Of a DNA stretch of 64,000 nucleotides, positions 33,317-47,200 are shown one piece after another. The DNA is from Aphanomyces cochlioides (lineage: Eukaryota; Oomycota; Saprolegniomycetes; Saprolegniales; Verrucalvaceae). Position numbers and translations under genes: made by a program. The notes under the pieces are model-generated. The model saw only the letters and a list, made by a program, of their open reading frames with translations, searched no databases and had not been told where the DNA came from. The stretch is taken from positions 1,860,001-1,924,000 of the forward strand of contig JAHQRK010000007.1 in the NCBI GenBank assembly GCA_019828595.1, read 5' to 3'. Position 1 is the stretch's first letter, and every line of letters starts with the position of its first letter.

Positions 33317-33497
33317 AGAAGACACGCGATAACGACAATGTCATGCTCTTGATGGATAAGTTAAGCCCATTCTGGTGTTGACTGTTATAACCAGTGCTTT
33401 TTCAACATCTATTCTCTTGTACTGTGTTTGCAACTGCTCGTCATGTTCTCTCAAATTTCTCTCAGTCAAATTTTCCATTTTCGTAGTTGACTATCTC

Positions 33498-35020
33498 ATG
33501 GCACCAACTGAAGCAGTCGAATCATTCTTTTATCCTTGTGCTCGATTTCCATCCCAGCTTGATGCTATGTTTACTGTGGAGCTGAATGTCACCCCCGGAG
33601 AGTCATGCTTATCCATCGTAATCGAAGACAAGGTTGACTCCAACAAGAAATGGCATGTCACTCCGAAGTGAACACGTTTCGTGACGGTCTTTTGTAGGCA
33701 ATGTTTAGTATCAAACTTGATGGCTTATGCCACGCACGATCAAGATTGTTTATTATTGCCTGAACAAGTCGTTTTGGATGCGCTGAAGGTAAAAATCTGT
33801 CGACTATTCTCAACACAACTAATTACCACAAAAAGATGGGTTTGCAGTCATGTCAAGCCAATGCAAACGCTCCCGAATGTAACTTTGTGGATTTAGTGAC
33901 CGTTGGCCACGACAGATTATGTCTTACCTTGATGATGCAGCTCTTTCCACGCCTGACACCAACGTACACATTTGAATTGAATTCAGTGCAGCAGACTCCT
34001 GTGATTCTACTCATCGGCGATGCTGGTCCTATGAACGTCGACTTTGGTCATAGCTGGCCAACGCTTTTGTCGAGAGCCTATCGCGGCAAAGCCGATGTGA
34101 TTGTGCGAACCATTGCGAACTCCAACTCGGATTGGTGGCTCTTGAATGCACGGCAAATATTGCGTGAATGGAAGCATAATGCTCCGATTATGGTCGTGAT
34201 ATCACTTGGGACAACGGAATTTGAAGCAGGTGTTGATATGTTCGTGACAAATTTATCTGCAATCGTCCGCATGACCAAGACAACATTTCCTAAATGTCAA
34301 ATCATGCTCATGAATCCTTCCATTGATTTGTACAGTGAGGTTTGTTTGAACGTGGCGTGCGAGAATGGGGTTGTTGCTTTGAAACAAGTGCCACACCACC
34401 AAGAAAGAAATGGGCTTAAAGGAATGAATGTTTGCGCCCCCAACCACCAAAGTCTGTTCAATGAGCTCGAGAGCAGAATTGCAAACACATGCCCGCTTTG
34501 GACGCCACAAGTCCTGCCAACCATATTTCCTTCTCCTCAACGCAGCCCCAAGCCGGCTCCTGTTGCTTGCTTAATTGTTTCCGTGAAATGTCCGATCAAG
34601 TGTATGCATCCAAAGAGCCGATACTCTCGTGATAGTGGCAATTTGACGACACGAAATGGAGATATTGTCCATTTATGGGACGCTTACCGCGGATCGTACA
34701 CTGGACAGGAATGGTTCTGGGACGGCAAACTAATTCGATCGGCCAAATGTCCATCAAAATGCATCCATTTGGCAAGCGGATGGGAGAAGGATGCCTTTAA
34801 CGGCGATGTGTGTCATTTATGGGACGTCGTCGAAGGATCATATCCCGCGCAAGAATGGATTTACGACGGCAAAGTATTTCGGTCTGTGAAATGCAGTACT
34901 AAATGCATCCACTTGGCCAGTGGATGGGAGAAGGGCTCATACAATGGCGACAAGTGTCATCTTTGGGATGTGATCGACGGAAGTTATACGGCACAGGAGT
35001 GGAAGATTGAACTCATTTGA
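33498..35020 (+). CDS. SGNH/GDSL-like protein with altered active site and three C-terminal lectin-like repeats
   Basis: Exons 33498-33667, 33698-33788 and 33836-35020 encode about 481 residues; the 30-nt first intron and the start are less certain. Residues about 155-330 resemble the SGNH hydrolase fold of IAH1-type esterases: VILLIGDAGPMN, KADVIVRTIANSNSDWW, VVISLGTTEF. The catalytic Ser of GDS is Ala (GDAG) and the GxND block reads GTTEF, so hydrolase activity is doubtful. The C-terminus has three units of about 45 residues with C-x3-C-[IM]-H, a central HLWD and a final QEW: for example AKCPSKCIHLASGWEK, CHLWDVVEGSYPAQEW. QxW-ending triplets are typical of beta-trefoil lectins. No signal peptide is clear at the chosen start. 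Confidence 0.7.
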
Positions 35021-35140
35021 TGAGCTCTCGATCAGAGTTAATTGAGAGTAATTCCACTTGACGCGGATGTAATGTCAATTATTTTCATCAGCAGCTTCAT
35101 CGTTTGAGGTGCTCCTGAGCGTGAAGTCTTGACAAACGTA

Positions 35141-36943
35141 TCATGCGGTGCCGTAGCCGCCATTCTTCTGCACGCGGATGGTTGAATTCGTGCGGATATT
35201 TGGTGGAGTGACGGCAGCATACCCGCAGAGGACTGCTTCGATTTCTTGTAGAGACCTTGACTTTGTTTCAGGGACGAAGAACGTAGCAATGACGAAGCCA
35301 ACAATGTTGACGAAGCCGACAGTTGCCACACTGCATTGAAACATGACTTGGGAACTCAAACCTGCAGAGCGCAGGAGATAGATTCCATAGCTCACTGCAA
35401 GCGAAGCAACACTACCGATGAGCACAACGACGCTGACGCCAGCAACACGACGGCGAGCTGGGAAAATTTCACTTGCGAGCACCATGGGGCACACGCCAAG
35501 ACCGGCGTAATGTCCAGCTGTCATCAAAAGGACGAGGGCAGATCTAACTTCGTTGAGCATATCATTTTCGTCGGGCAATCCAAGTCGTTTCATCGACAAG
35601 AGAAGAATCGCAGCCAGAGCAACAACTGCTGTTCCAACTCTCAAACACAGAGCTCTTCCATGCGAATCAACAAGAATTAAGGCAGTGATCAATCCAAGAA
35701 AAGCCGCGCCTGCCAGAAAGGCACTCAGGATAAGTTGGTTCCAATCATTCACATTGAGACCGATGCCAAGCAAGCCAAACGTGTATGAATTGGTGCTCGT
35801 GGGATAGAGAGTTGGCTCGAGGATGGCCGATGCGATAGCTTGAAGAGTGTACAGCCACAGGATGAGATAGAGAGGACGACTAAAGCCAAGTCGCTGATGC
35901 ACACTGCCGACCGCGTCGTCTGTCGCTTGGTTGGAAAGAAAATCGGCATGTAGGATTGAGTTGACACGAACTTCAGCGCGAGAGTTGCGACTTTCACACT
36001 GGGAATTGAGAATTTTCAAGCAAATTGAAAAGCTCGCGAGGCGATCATTGTGTCGGAGGAGGAGCCAAGTAGGAGAATCGGGCACGAATTGCATGCAAAG
36101 TAGCAGGATAAGACCAGGAGCAACTCCAGACGTAGCCATGACTTTCCATTCGCTCAAATTGAAACTTACGTAGCAACTGCTCAGGTAGACAAAGAATTGC
36201 CCCATGATAATGTAAGCCACGCGTCCGATAATGCCAACGAGTCGGGAGGATACCAACACACGGCCACGGGATTCATCTTCACTGATTTCAGCTAACAGGA
36301 CCGGGACAACAATTGAGAAAATTGCAACGGCAATCCCAAGGCTATATCGACCGATGAGAATCGTAACTTGGCTGAATGCGACACCGACAAAAAGCCATCC
36401 GAGGACGTAAGGAATACACGCGAGTTCAATCATAGTCGCTCGACCAACTCGATCTGCCAAGATGAAAGTAATCAGAGCTCCAAGCAACATGCCAAGCGGC
36501 AAGATTTGCTGAAAGAAGAATTCTGCATGGTTGACTCGTCCGTCAAACATGTCGACTTGGATGTTGTACAATCTTGACGGGGAAATGGGGTAGAGCTCAA
36601 TCCACTCCGTTGAGACAGATGTGAGGGAGACGATTACCACTAGCAAGTACATAAAGCCACTGTAACGAACAGATGATGATCGAGCGTGTTCAGCTTGATA
36701 TTGCCTACAAACGAGCGCTTCAGCATGGTTCAAATGCTCAAAACGACCATACCTCGTGTTGATTGGGGTCATTTCATCGGCATTGCCGACTTCAAACTCG
36801 ACTCCACGGGGTGGAGACAGAACGGCAGGCGTCGAATAGATGTACTTGTGCGGGACAAATGAGTATTCGTTGCGCCTTGGGCTTCTCATCGCATGGATGA
36901 CGCGTTTCCACTCGAGATACGCCGCGGCGGTAGTCGTCATCAA
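35141..36943 (-). CDS. Major facilitator superfamily transporter (sugar-porter type)
   Basis: An intronless frame of 600 residues with about 12 hydrophobic helices. Sugar-porter signatures are present: ADRVGRATMIE after TM2, PDSPTWLLL before the central loop, LVDSHGRALCLRVG after TM8 and VPETKSRSLQEIEAV at the end. The first 90 residues are polar and cytosolic. The order fits proton-coupled sugar or organic-solute symporters (SLC2/SLC22-like); the substrate cannot be read. The start at 36943 is the first of two adjacent ATGs. It is convergent with the preceding gene, with about 120 nt between stops. Confidence 0.88.
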   Translation of the reverse strand: MMTTTAAAYLEWKRVIHAMRSPRRNEYSFVPHKYIYSTPAVLSPPRGVEFEVGNADEMTPINTRYGRFEHLNHAEALVCRQYQAEHARSSSVRYSGFMYLLVVIVSLTSVSTEWIELYPISPSRLYNIQVDMFDGRVNHAEFFFQQILPLGMLLGALITFILADRVGRATMIELACIPYVLGWLFVGVAFSQVTILIGRYSLGIAVAIFSIVVPVLLAEISEDESRGRVLVSSRLVGIIGRVAYIIMGQFFVYLSSCYVSFNLSEWKVMATSGVAPGLILLLCMQFVPDSPTWLLLRHNDRLASFSICLKILNSQCESRNSRAEVRVNSILHADFLSNQATDDAVGSVHQRLGFSRPLYLILWLYTLQAIASAILEPTLYPTSTNSYTFGLLGIGLNVNDWNQLILSAFLAGAAFLGLITALILVDSHGRALCLRVGTAVVALAAILLLSMKRLGLPDENDMLNEVRSALVLLMTAGHYAGLGVCPMVLASEIFPARRRVAGVSVVVLIGSVASLAVSYGIYLLRSAGLSSQVMFQCSVATVGFVNIVGFVIATFFVPETKSRSLQEIEAVLCGYAAVTPPNIRTNSTIRVQKNGGYGTA

Positions 36944-37101
36944 GATGCTTTGGGCAGAGGAATACTATGTCAAAATGAGCCAATCACAATGGAAAGATTA
37001 TTTATAAGAGGTTTTTAGTCATAGTGAAATCAAGTTTATTTGTGTGTTTGGATTTGGCAAACTATAAAAAATTAGAGTTTTGAGTTTGTCTCCAAGCAAG
37101 C

Positions 37102-38267
37102 ATGGCTTTCCAGCGTGAAGTCCATCCGCTCCAAGATTTGATCTTGAAATACATGTCCAAGCGGTACTCCAGCGCTATGATCAATGACGACACGATCGCA
37201 AGAGCCCATCGAATCTGTGATCCGAGTCGATCCAAGACCCACAAGATCAAGCAAGAGTTTATTCGAGCAGTCTTGCAAACAGGGCGATTCAGTGATGATA
37301 CTTTGCCAACGTCATTTTTCCACCCCAACCTGTCGAGAATCGAGATTAATGGCGCCAAAATCTCGACAGTGTTTGTAGAACGCATGGCACGAGTGACTAC
37401 AAACTTGCATCATGTCAACTTCTCGGGCTGCTTTCGTCTAACAGACGACTCAATCTTGACCTTATTGAAATACTGCCCCGACATGAAAGAACTGGATCTA
37501 CAAAATTGCCGCAAATTAACCGACGAGACTCTGAATATCTTGATTGAGCACAGCCCCAAGCTACATAGCATCGACATCGGCGGGAACACCAACATGACCA
37601 TAGAAGGCATCACTGCTTTGATTGAGAAGCATCCGAATCACTCCAAGTTTCTCAAATTACACATATCAGGCCATCGTGTGACGGATCAGTACGTTGAAGA
37701 CACTTGTCGAAATGGTCAACTTATTTATCGCTTATAGTACTCTCAAAGTGATTGCAAATAAGTGCCGAAAACTTCAGAGCCTGGCCGTGGGTTATTGCGG
37801 CCTGTCAGATGACGCGCTTATTGCATTACTGGACCGCCGACAATCGATTTCATCCTTGCATTTACATTGGAATTACAAACTTACGTACGATGACTTATAG
37901 CAAACGGCTGTAACTTTGTTCTAGAGATCGTCTGTTGGAATATCTTGGCTCTAAATGCCCAAACTTACAAGAACTCAATATTTGCGGAGTGAAAACTGTG
38001 TCGAATGACGTAACCATTTCAAGGCAAGCCATTCTGAACGTCTTTGTAGGCTATATTTGCATTTGTGCAGGCAAAGATGCTCGCAAATGCCGATGAGGAG
38101 TCCAAGGAACGTGAAGTCAAGAGGTTGAAGCGTGTGGATGTCAAATATACCAAGTATTGTTCTATTTGGTTATCATTTAATTGCCTAATTGTTCTATTTG
38201 TAGTGTGTCGAAAGAAGTTTTAGCCCACACTGCTGACGCGTACCCTGATCTTGTAGTCATTTCTTGA
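37102..38267 (+). CDS. Leucine-rich-repeat protein (AMN1/cysteine-containing type)
   Basis: Five exons (37102-37688, 37738-37884, 37925-38009, 38050-38153, 38204-38267) encode 328 residues, all in phase. At least six LRRs of the cysteine-containing subtype are visible, e.g. [52 protein letters not shown] and [17 protein letters not shown]. The N-terminal 50 residues are basic and have no F-box consensus. Such LRRs usually bind partner proteins, often in ubiquitin ligase adaptors. The C-terminus ([15 protein letters not shown]) is a charged helix. The last stop lies two nt from the stop of the convergent HECT gene. Confidence 0.82.
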
Positions 38268-38269
38268 GC

Positions 38270-41200
38270 TCACTCTTCGTCAAAAAATACATCCATTCGG
38301 GCCGTTTGATCATCAGCATCCATACTTGTGCACAAATTTATTGCCAGCAGCAATTTTTCCTTCATTGTCGACAATGAACTGTACGCGGGTAATTCAATGT
38401 TGAAAAAGCCTACGAAGGGATGAGTCCACCATTTTAATAAATAAAAATCATACAAGTATCGGCCTTGGGCAAGAGAGAGTCTTGAGATTTGTCTGTTGCT
38501 GGGGGTGGCTTAATTAGTAGCCGAGTTCGAGTTCGATCAAATTCAGCATCGTCCGCTGGTAAGGACTCCTGTCCCCATGCAAAGTTGATGAATCTTCGCC
38601 TGTCATCATCGGAGAAACTGGCCAGAGCTTGCCAAAAGTATTCCAAATGGGGATTCTTGTCAACTGTCATTCCGGCAGAATATTTTGTGTGGCGCTAGAG
38701 ACCGACCACATTAGTTCACGTCATCTATGTATTCTCGTACCTTCAGTAATTCAATATCAATTGCTTGGCTCCCGCAGACCCATTGCTGCAATTCTGTCCA
38801 CGTACACAATGGCAGAAGTGGAAGAGGAACAATTTTACTAATTCCTTGCAGCATAGCGTCCACTTGAGGCTTGCATTCATTCAACCTGACCTGCTGAACT
38901 AGCCGAATATACTCCGACAAATTGGCCTAATGTCAAAATGATAAACAATCTCACGAAGTAGCTACCTTCGTAACCACTTTGTCAGCGCCGTTTTTGACCA
39001 ACTCCACGAATGTACCATCACTTAACGATGTGGTAAACGTCAGAGATTCCAGCAAGTTTGGGTCAGATTGAAGGCACAGTAGGCTGTCGTGGAGAGATTG
39101 GTCAATTTGTTTCAAGTCAATCAAAGTCAATGGCTGCTGTACTAAACATTTCCAGATAATTGGAGCAATGCGTAAGGGTAAATGTACGCCAGTTCTCAAA
39201 CAACAGCCCATCAAAAGGCCAATAAATTCATATTGCTCCAGTTCCAGCCGACTCGAGGCGGATGGTCGAGGAATTAGCATGTCTCGATATTCACCGATTC
39301 TCAAAGTTGCGTTTGGCGTTGGCTGAAAGATACGCAGTCGAATACATTCATGAGCCAAATCACTGAATAGTTGTCTGTATGGACCACCCTCCCCAACCAC
39401 ATTTTCTCCCTGGAAGACCACGCTGAAGGCAATAAAAGGGTCAGACGCACCAAGGGGGCGCTTTACGCGGAGTGTCAAGGGGTTGATGGCCTGTAGTTGT
39501 TTTCGGGCTACTTCAAACAGCGATACAGTCGGGTCTCGTTTCCATTTTATGCGATCCAAAACGACGTTGGGTTTCTTTTCGCCAGACTGGGTCATGTTGT
39601 CTTGAACTAAATTGAAAAATCGGATCTTTACTCCAGGGAAAATCAATTTGCGCAAAGCAACGAGCTTGGTCCCCAGGTGGTGGAAATCGACAAGGCTCAA
39701 TGTTTCACACAATAGAATGTTCCACTGTTGCAGAATCAAGAATCTCAGACGAATTTCCTGCAACGGCAACGACACAAGCAACGAAAACTGAGGAGTTACA
39801 CTCAAGAGATGACTGGGTGATAAATCTGTCAAGTTGAGCATTCCAACTTGGTGACATCGAAGACGAGACATTTCAATCAGCTGTACATCCATTGCAACAG
39901 TCCATTTGTCCATTGAAGCAATTGCATTTTCCATCGAAGTAAAATGACTGCGTGTCAGTTGAAAGTCCAATCCTCGAGACCTTATTTCAAGATACATTTC
40001 ACGAGGGCACTGAGAAAGCTTGCCCAAGTCACCAGTGTTTGGAGCCAATACCGATTGCAAAAACTCATTGATTCGAGGGTCGCGATCATGGCCGGCATCA
40101 AATGCATCCTTAAACTTTAGAACTGAGAGAGTGTGCTGATTTGCATCGGACGGAGGGGTCTCTGACTTCTCCTTGTCCTGAGAAGAGGCATCACTGTTGG
40201 CTTGAGTTGGCCGCTCTTTATCACAGGGCATGTCACACACGGAGCACGATGGATTGTCCCAGGAGTTTAAGAACGTGCATGCCCCACACGTCCAGCCATC
40301 TACATTTGACTCAGTATTCTCCGTAGTTGGTGGTAGGTCTGGTCGAGGTGCCTCACAGATAGAACACACGACAGATTCAGAGGAGTTTTCCAATGTGCAC
40401 GCCCCACACTTCCATGTTGTTGGTTCAGCCTGGTGTGCTGAGGTTGTGTTTTCCGACTGATTTATATAGGCCATCAAAACGGGGTCGTCTTCGGTGTGTT
40501 CACCTTCGAAGAAGAATGGATTTCGTGCTAAACTAGTCATCAATTTGTCGATGATATCATCTCGACCCACGTCGACAATGCAAAATCCCCGAGTGTAACC
40601 ATTCTCGTCAACTGGACAATACAACACATTTGCCAGAATTCCAAAACGTGTTACATCTGTCGCAGAAAATATACCTAATGAAGCGATAATTATATCTTGT
40701 GCATCTTTGAAGAACTTACTTTGATCATCTGCTTCCCCACAGCATTCTAAAGAGAGATGAACAATCCACTTGGAGATACCACGTGTCAGGCCATCTTGGT
40801 CCAAAGTCTTGGGCAATCTTTGCACAATAATTAGCCGTTGAATGAAATAGTCGCACAATTGAGTCTTCTCCACGATTGCCTTAATTTCTTCCAAAGGCAC
40901 TCTGCCGACAACCCCTTCCTTAGTTGGATCTGTGAAAGCTTCAGCAAACTTCGTCATACGTCGAAATGGTGAAATGATTGGAGCTGAGTTATCTTGAATA
41001 AGTGACATAACTTCCATCATTTGTTGCGCATATGTCGAGAACACTGGATTCTCTTCAGCATACACCACTTGCCATTGCTCTTTCAGCTTGGAGGACAATA
41101 TTGGAGAAAGTGAACGAGGCATCTTTGGAATCAATGCATTAAATGCAACTTGCTGAATGAGAGGTGGCCAATTCCCTTGCTCCAAGAATGAGCACCAATG

Positions 41201-44200
41201 ATATGAATCGTTCATAAAGTCGTGTAGCCATGTAGCAATACCTAGAGCTCGATTGATACCATCAACTCGAAATTTGTATCGGGCGTATTGAGCAGCAGAC
41301 ATTTTGATGTAGCAAGTGTTCGCTGTAACCCATACGGGGGGTAATTTATTCAATCCTTTGCGGCCACCATAGTAGCCTCGAATAAGTTGCGTGCAGTCTT
41401 CGTCATAGAATATTTCCATTCCACTTCCGGCAGGTAAATCCATGAGCACAGGGTGGACAAAAAACGTCAAGACCATCCAACTGGCATCTGGAATATGTAA
41501 TCTAACCAACGGCTCTGGGGGGCTAGTGCTTGTGACAACATAAGAGTCATGAAGCTGAATAGCTTGAGTGATAGCTGATAAAACCAGTCCACCGATGGAT
41601 TTCATCAGTACTTCCTTTGGAGCTGCAGTATTTTGTAGTACTTTCGACTTTTTCGACAGCTTTTGTGACGGCTCTCGAGATGGGTGAATCATGGATTGAT
41701 GACAATGAAGAGCATCTTTAACAGGATGTTCTTTCCGCATTTCCAGCGGGGACCACTGGTCAGCACAGATTTGGAGTATAGTTGATAGAGCAAATCCTGG
41801 TTGAGGAGTATTTGCCTCCAGAGTCAACAATTCTGGACATTGTCGAATCATTGAGAAAATGCATTGGCGAGCAGACTGAAGCGCGTCGAATACGAGGTTC
41901 TTCTGCAAAGTTGGGTAGAGTTCCGTTGTATACTTTGTTATTGATGGATTTGCACTACCACCAGGTTGGAGTTGAGATACTGGAAGCCACCAGTGCTCCA
42001 AACAAGATGAATTGGGATTCACTACTTGGAGTAATGCCAATTTAGTTGATGGATCAATTAATGCGACATGTCCAATTTGTCCATCACACCATTGCATCGC
42101 AGCTGGAGAGGAGGCGGTATCTAACGCAATACGATAGCAGCCTCCAATTTCAAGATCATCCCACTGGAGAGCAGACCAATCAGTGTCAGCCTCTGGGAAA
42201 TTACATCCCGGAGGAACGTGTCCATCACATAATGTGTGAGCAATTCGTCGTGCGGCCGTATTATTGCCTTCACGAAGAGGCTCTCGTAGTTGTGCAAAAA
42301 AGTAATCCATTTCATACGACTTGAATGATCCACGAACATACTTCTGAATGGCTGGAATAACGTGTCGTTCCCAATAATCAAGCAACTTGTTCCTTCCCGG
42401 ATCCTGAGGAAGATCTGACATGGACGCGTATGCGTAAAGGTTGTACCAGTATGTTGACTCTTGATAATCGTCAGCCTATGAATATTTATTGTCAACTGAA
42501 AGATCCATGGCAGGTACCTGTTGTAGCTTAGTAAAATCATTCAGGACATTTAGAACAGGAGATTGCTCAGTAGTCGGCCCCAGGGCCAAGAAAGTATGCA
42601 TGTTGCGTGATAGTTCCCAAACCTAGAGAATCTTGAGCCTATCGACCCCGAGAACTACATTATACCATTCGCCGAGTGCGATCCGTTTCTTGAGTAAATA
42701 CTCCATGAGCAATAGATTTTTGGGCTAATTGCATCAAAGTCACGGGAGCATTTCCATACATAGCTAAAACTTGGTTATCTGACATGCTTGGCCACAGCGG
42801 AATAAGAACTTCCAAAGCTTTCAGTAGTCGCCAACTCAAATCGGACTTGACGAGGCAAATTTCGTCACTTTTTAGCCAATTCAGAACACCTTCGAGACTT
42901 TGCTGAAATACATTCAAGAGATCCAGAAACAAACTCGCCAGATAAGGGTTTAAATCAGTTCTTGAGACTGGCCGTACCGCACTTCTTTTCACATCGAATT
43001 CAAACCGTCCGTTCGCTAATTCGAGGTTAACATGTTGGGGGAAAACTTTTCGCACGATAGCAGTTGTGTTTTCCCATTTGACATGGCCATTCTCTATTAG
43101 CGGCTCAACAGCACCACCCATGATGGCAAGAGCACCGATACCCTCGTAGACCTCCGATGTACTTTGGCAGTTTGCAAATAATTTCGGCGCAAGCTTGAAA
43201 CTGGCCGAAATAGCACTAACTGCCTCAGGTTTAACTTGAAGCCATTTTCGAACGAGAGATGTGTAAAGTGAAGCCAACTCCTGTTTGACTGAATAGAAGT
43301 CGCAAGGACTTGCTTTTGCATTTAGTGAAGTAGCGTGTGAGTTACGTAAATTAGCCCCTTCCTTGTCAAGATGAAGAGATTGCATCCGACGCACTTGGGC
43401 GATACCAAGTACAGTGGAGCTTAAAGATAAGGATGATATTTTCTCAGCAAGTGTTTTGCATTCGTGTTCAGACGACGTCAGAACAACGACATATCTAAAC
43501 GCATGATTAAGTGCTACAGAAAAAAGACATGTACCCCTTGGATTGCAGTTCTGACTGTAGCAGGCCCGTTTTCCATAATCTTGAACCAACCAAAGTTTCG
43601 GTAGACCGTGGGGGTAGTTGGTCACCTGATCCTGTGGAATCAGAACATCGAAGAAACACGTGTTCCATGTCATGCACTTTGCCCACATAACAAGCTGTGC
43701 ACAAATCATAATTTGAGCACGACTGGCATTTGAATCTATACCCCACCAAAGGATTCATACCACATCCATCGCATTGAACATATCTGGTCGCACATGAGTG
43801 AAATTTAAGACATCAATGTTTACCTGTGGACCATTGATGTATCCAGCATAAGAATTTGTTGCTTTTCAAAAGTATCAGCATCCAACGATAATCCCCACGA
43901 TGAAATTTCAGGTTTAAGTTGGCTGTCCAGCTCGTTTACCAGTTTCATCAAATCTTCGTTGCAGCTGCTACTGTAAAGCAAGACAGTGGCATAATCTTCG
44001 TCGATTGATTTTGATGTATCTGACACCAAGAGCAAACACTGACCAATCCCAAACAACATTCGCCTGATTAGCCCAAAATCGTGTGGAGCTTCAAGAGTAT
44101 GAAGAAGACGGATTGCTGGTCGAAGAACTTGAGGTGGTTGTGTAAATTCAACAACAATGCTTGTAACAGCTGAAATCCACTTTTCTGATAAGGTCTGGCT

Positions 44201-47200
44201 CTGAACTGAAAGTGAATGAACTAAGTTCAAAATTCTTGATTTCTTCGATGCGTTGCTCGAATGTTCAAACAAAGTGTAGCACGCGTCCATGCGTAATGAT
44301 ACGGAAATATCCTTTTCCCACAAAAATCGCCGAAAAGTCATCCAAAGGATGTCGTCAAAGGCGTTCAATCGGCGTGTACGTTCCTCTTGTACTAAAAGAG
44401 GGCGTGGAAAGCCGAGAGCACTCCCAGTGGTTAATTTCACAGTTGGGGTTTGCTGAAGAAGTTGGGTAACTTGAAGGAAGAGAGACTCGGACAATTTAGA
44501 GCTTTCCATTATAGTCAAGTCGATCGCCAGGAGAACTTTGTGAGAGAATAAAGTCTCTGGCGCCTCGAGATAGTCCTTCATTTTCATCATTAAACTTTGA
44601 GCCCTTAATAGAATATTAATTCGCCAGGAATTATGTCACGTACTCTTGGTGAAGTTGAACGGCTAAGTCCGAGTCACAGAGTCGGCAATTATCTAAAATG
44701 GACACACGTGTCTTTCGTTCCTTCAATGCCGATACTAGAACGCCGAGAAAATATTGACGTGTGCTAACACTTTTTAAGGAAAGGAGTCTTGATAGCATTT
44801 TTAACCCAGTCCTATTCAAACAACATCAGGGTGTTCATCAGAAAGCACTGCATACAGGCGCTGGTGTCCTCTTTCCTGGTGTTGTACAATGATTTTGTCG
44901 ATCTCTGTCGGATTAATTCGGCTTCGAAATAAATTTGATACATCAGAAATTGAAATTGACACAGACGAATCAACACGTCCACTTCTTTTCAGCAAAAGAC
45001 TGGCCAATTCACCCACGAGATGAACAGTGCTAGAGCGAGAGATAGCGCCTCCAGAAGCTTTTGCCTCTTCCAACTTCCGAATTAGTTGGTCTGTGTTGGC
45101 AACAGGAATATCTTGAAGTACACATAAATCGTGAAGCAGCTCCTCGTTTTCAGCCAAGCGATCTCGCACACTGTCAAGGCTAGTGTCTTCTGTAATGAAA
45201 TAGAACCACTCGTTCTCGATTTGTGTTTGCCGCATCAAGTAACGCTGAAGTCTCATGAGGTGTTCTATGATGGGTTTCATTTCAGAGGAGTCAGCACACT
45301 TGATTTCAAGTTTTGACACACCAATGAAGACAGCTAAACTAGCAGTAACACATTTGCGCCATTCATCATTTTGCCGGAGAAATATACGTCCAAATTGCTT
45401 TTCTAGTTGCGAAATCAGTGGGTGGTTCACATCTTGCGCAATTTCACGAATTTCCTGGGCAATTGGATTCCAATTAGCCAAGAAGGAAAGGCTTGTGAGC
45501 TTATCTTCAGGCTCAATTGATATGCTGTCGTGACTAAGAGTTGAGCAAAGATGGGCCAGGGAATGTTGGATCCTCAACAAATATGGACGTTCAAGACTAT
45601 AATAACCCCTGACCTTGCATTTGAAGCCATAGCGTTGTTTGTCCTGCCCCATGTGATCCATGGGATGGGTAGATGCGCAAAGAACCATCAGTGCACTATC
45701 ACCAGAGAGAGAGTAGTTGGACCAAATGCCTTGCCCGTAACGATACTCGTCTTCACAAAGATTGTGTTCAGCTGATAACCGATCTACATTCGCATACGGA
45801 TTTGAAGTGATATAGAGAAAGTCGCTAGAGTTTAGCGTTCTGGAAGCCACGTCAAATTCAAAATCCAATAAGGCCGCACGTGGAAAATGAACTTGCTTCC
45901 GAAATGTCGGTATTCCCAAACCATAAGGATGGGAGCTCTCAATAACCTCACTTGGCGAAAAGAAACTGCATAATTCAGTTCGAGTGTAGGTCATTTCAAT
46001 GTCTTGACACGACTTCATCAACGATGTACGATCGTCAATTGCAACAAGGAGATCTTCCAGAGAGGTGGCAACAGATTGAGAAAGCTTAGGATGATGAAAT
46101 AGGCTCGCAACAATTAAAGGTAGTATTGTACCAACCATTGAAGCTCGAAGATCAGTTTGTAGTGAAATTTGAGATCGACATTTCTCAAGACATCGTTTTA
46201 CCACCCAAGGAGAGTTCTTATGGTCCGGACGTTGAAGCATATACCCTGAAAATGAATACAATAGACGTTGTGAAGGGGACAAACTGACTTCATCTTGCTT
46301 CAGGACTTCGCTTTCTTTGTCCGACATATCAAAGATCGCCTCAATCCACTCTTGGGGATCTTCGGCCAAACGGTCGAGAAATATTGTACTGGAGGCTAAA
46401 GTCCGCACAACACTCCCAACAAATCCGATCTTGGCCTGCGATGCGTTTGAATACATTCGACTAGGATGACTCAAAGGCATTAAGACTAAAAAGCTAGCAT
46501 TGTCGATCGAGACATCAATAGTCGAACACCATGCTGTCACGGATGATCGCAATTTCATGGAGGACTGTAAAAAAAGTTGATGAATCATTCCCCACAGCAA
46601 CGCTCGTTGAGCAAGTCTTGCCACAACGCCAATGTCTTGATCACAGTATTCGCCTCGACTCAAATGGACCAATAATGTCTCCAAAGATTCCACGTCACTT
46701 TCAAGCGAGCCGAAGTCAACCACTCCAGCTGGCATTGCTTCTTCCAACAAGCCTACCAGTAAATACAATACTTGGCTAATGTATTCCACTTTCCACCGAA
46801 AATGTACAGCGTGTCGAAGGGCCTTTGATAACGAAGGCAGACTTTGGACATCCACGCAAAAGGGAAGAAAATAACCTTGCTTAGGATCCGGAAATGCTTT
46901 CATCATTTCCAGGCGGGCATGGAGTTTCTTGATTTGTCGGCGCTTAGTTTTCCCATTTTCGATAGCTTGCAAATGCATTTCGATTGTTTTTACAGGGAAA
47001 TGTATCGGGCTCAACAAATGGCGCAAACCCATAATACGTGTCAAATGATACAAGAGGGCCCCGCCTGGATTTTCAAGCCCGGGTACTTCGGTCGTCTGAT
47101 TTAATGGTGTAGCATATTCCATGTTCGAGAACTCCATGAGGACTTGAGATGTTGTGGAGTAGCCAATCAAGCGATCCCTCGATGCATCATAGCACATGGG

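Noticed and set aside
44816..44860. Apparent -1 frameshift at the end of the largest HECT-gene exon
   Set aside because: An intron at 44812-44855 with a good GTATGC donor removes the stop and restores phase exactly, so no programmed frameshift is needed.
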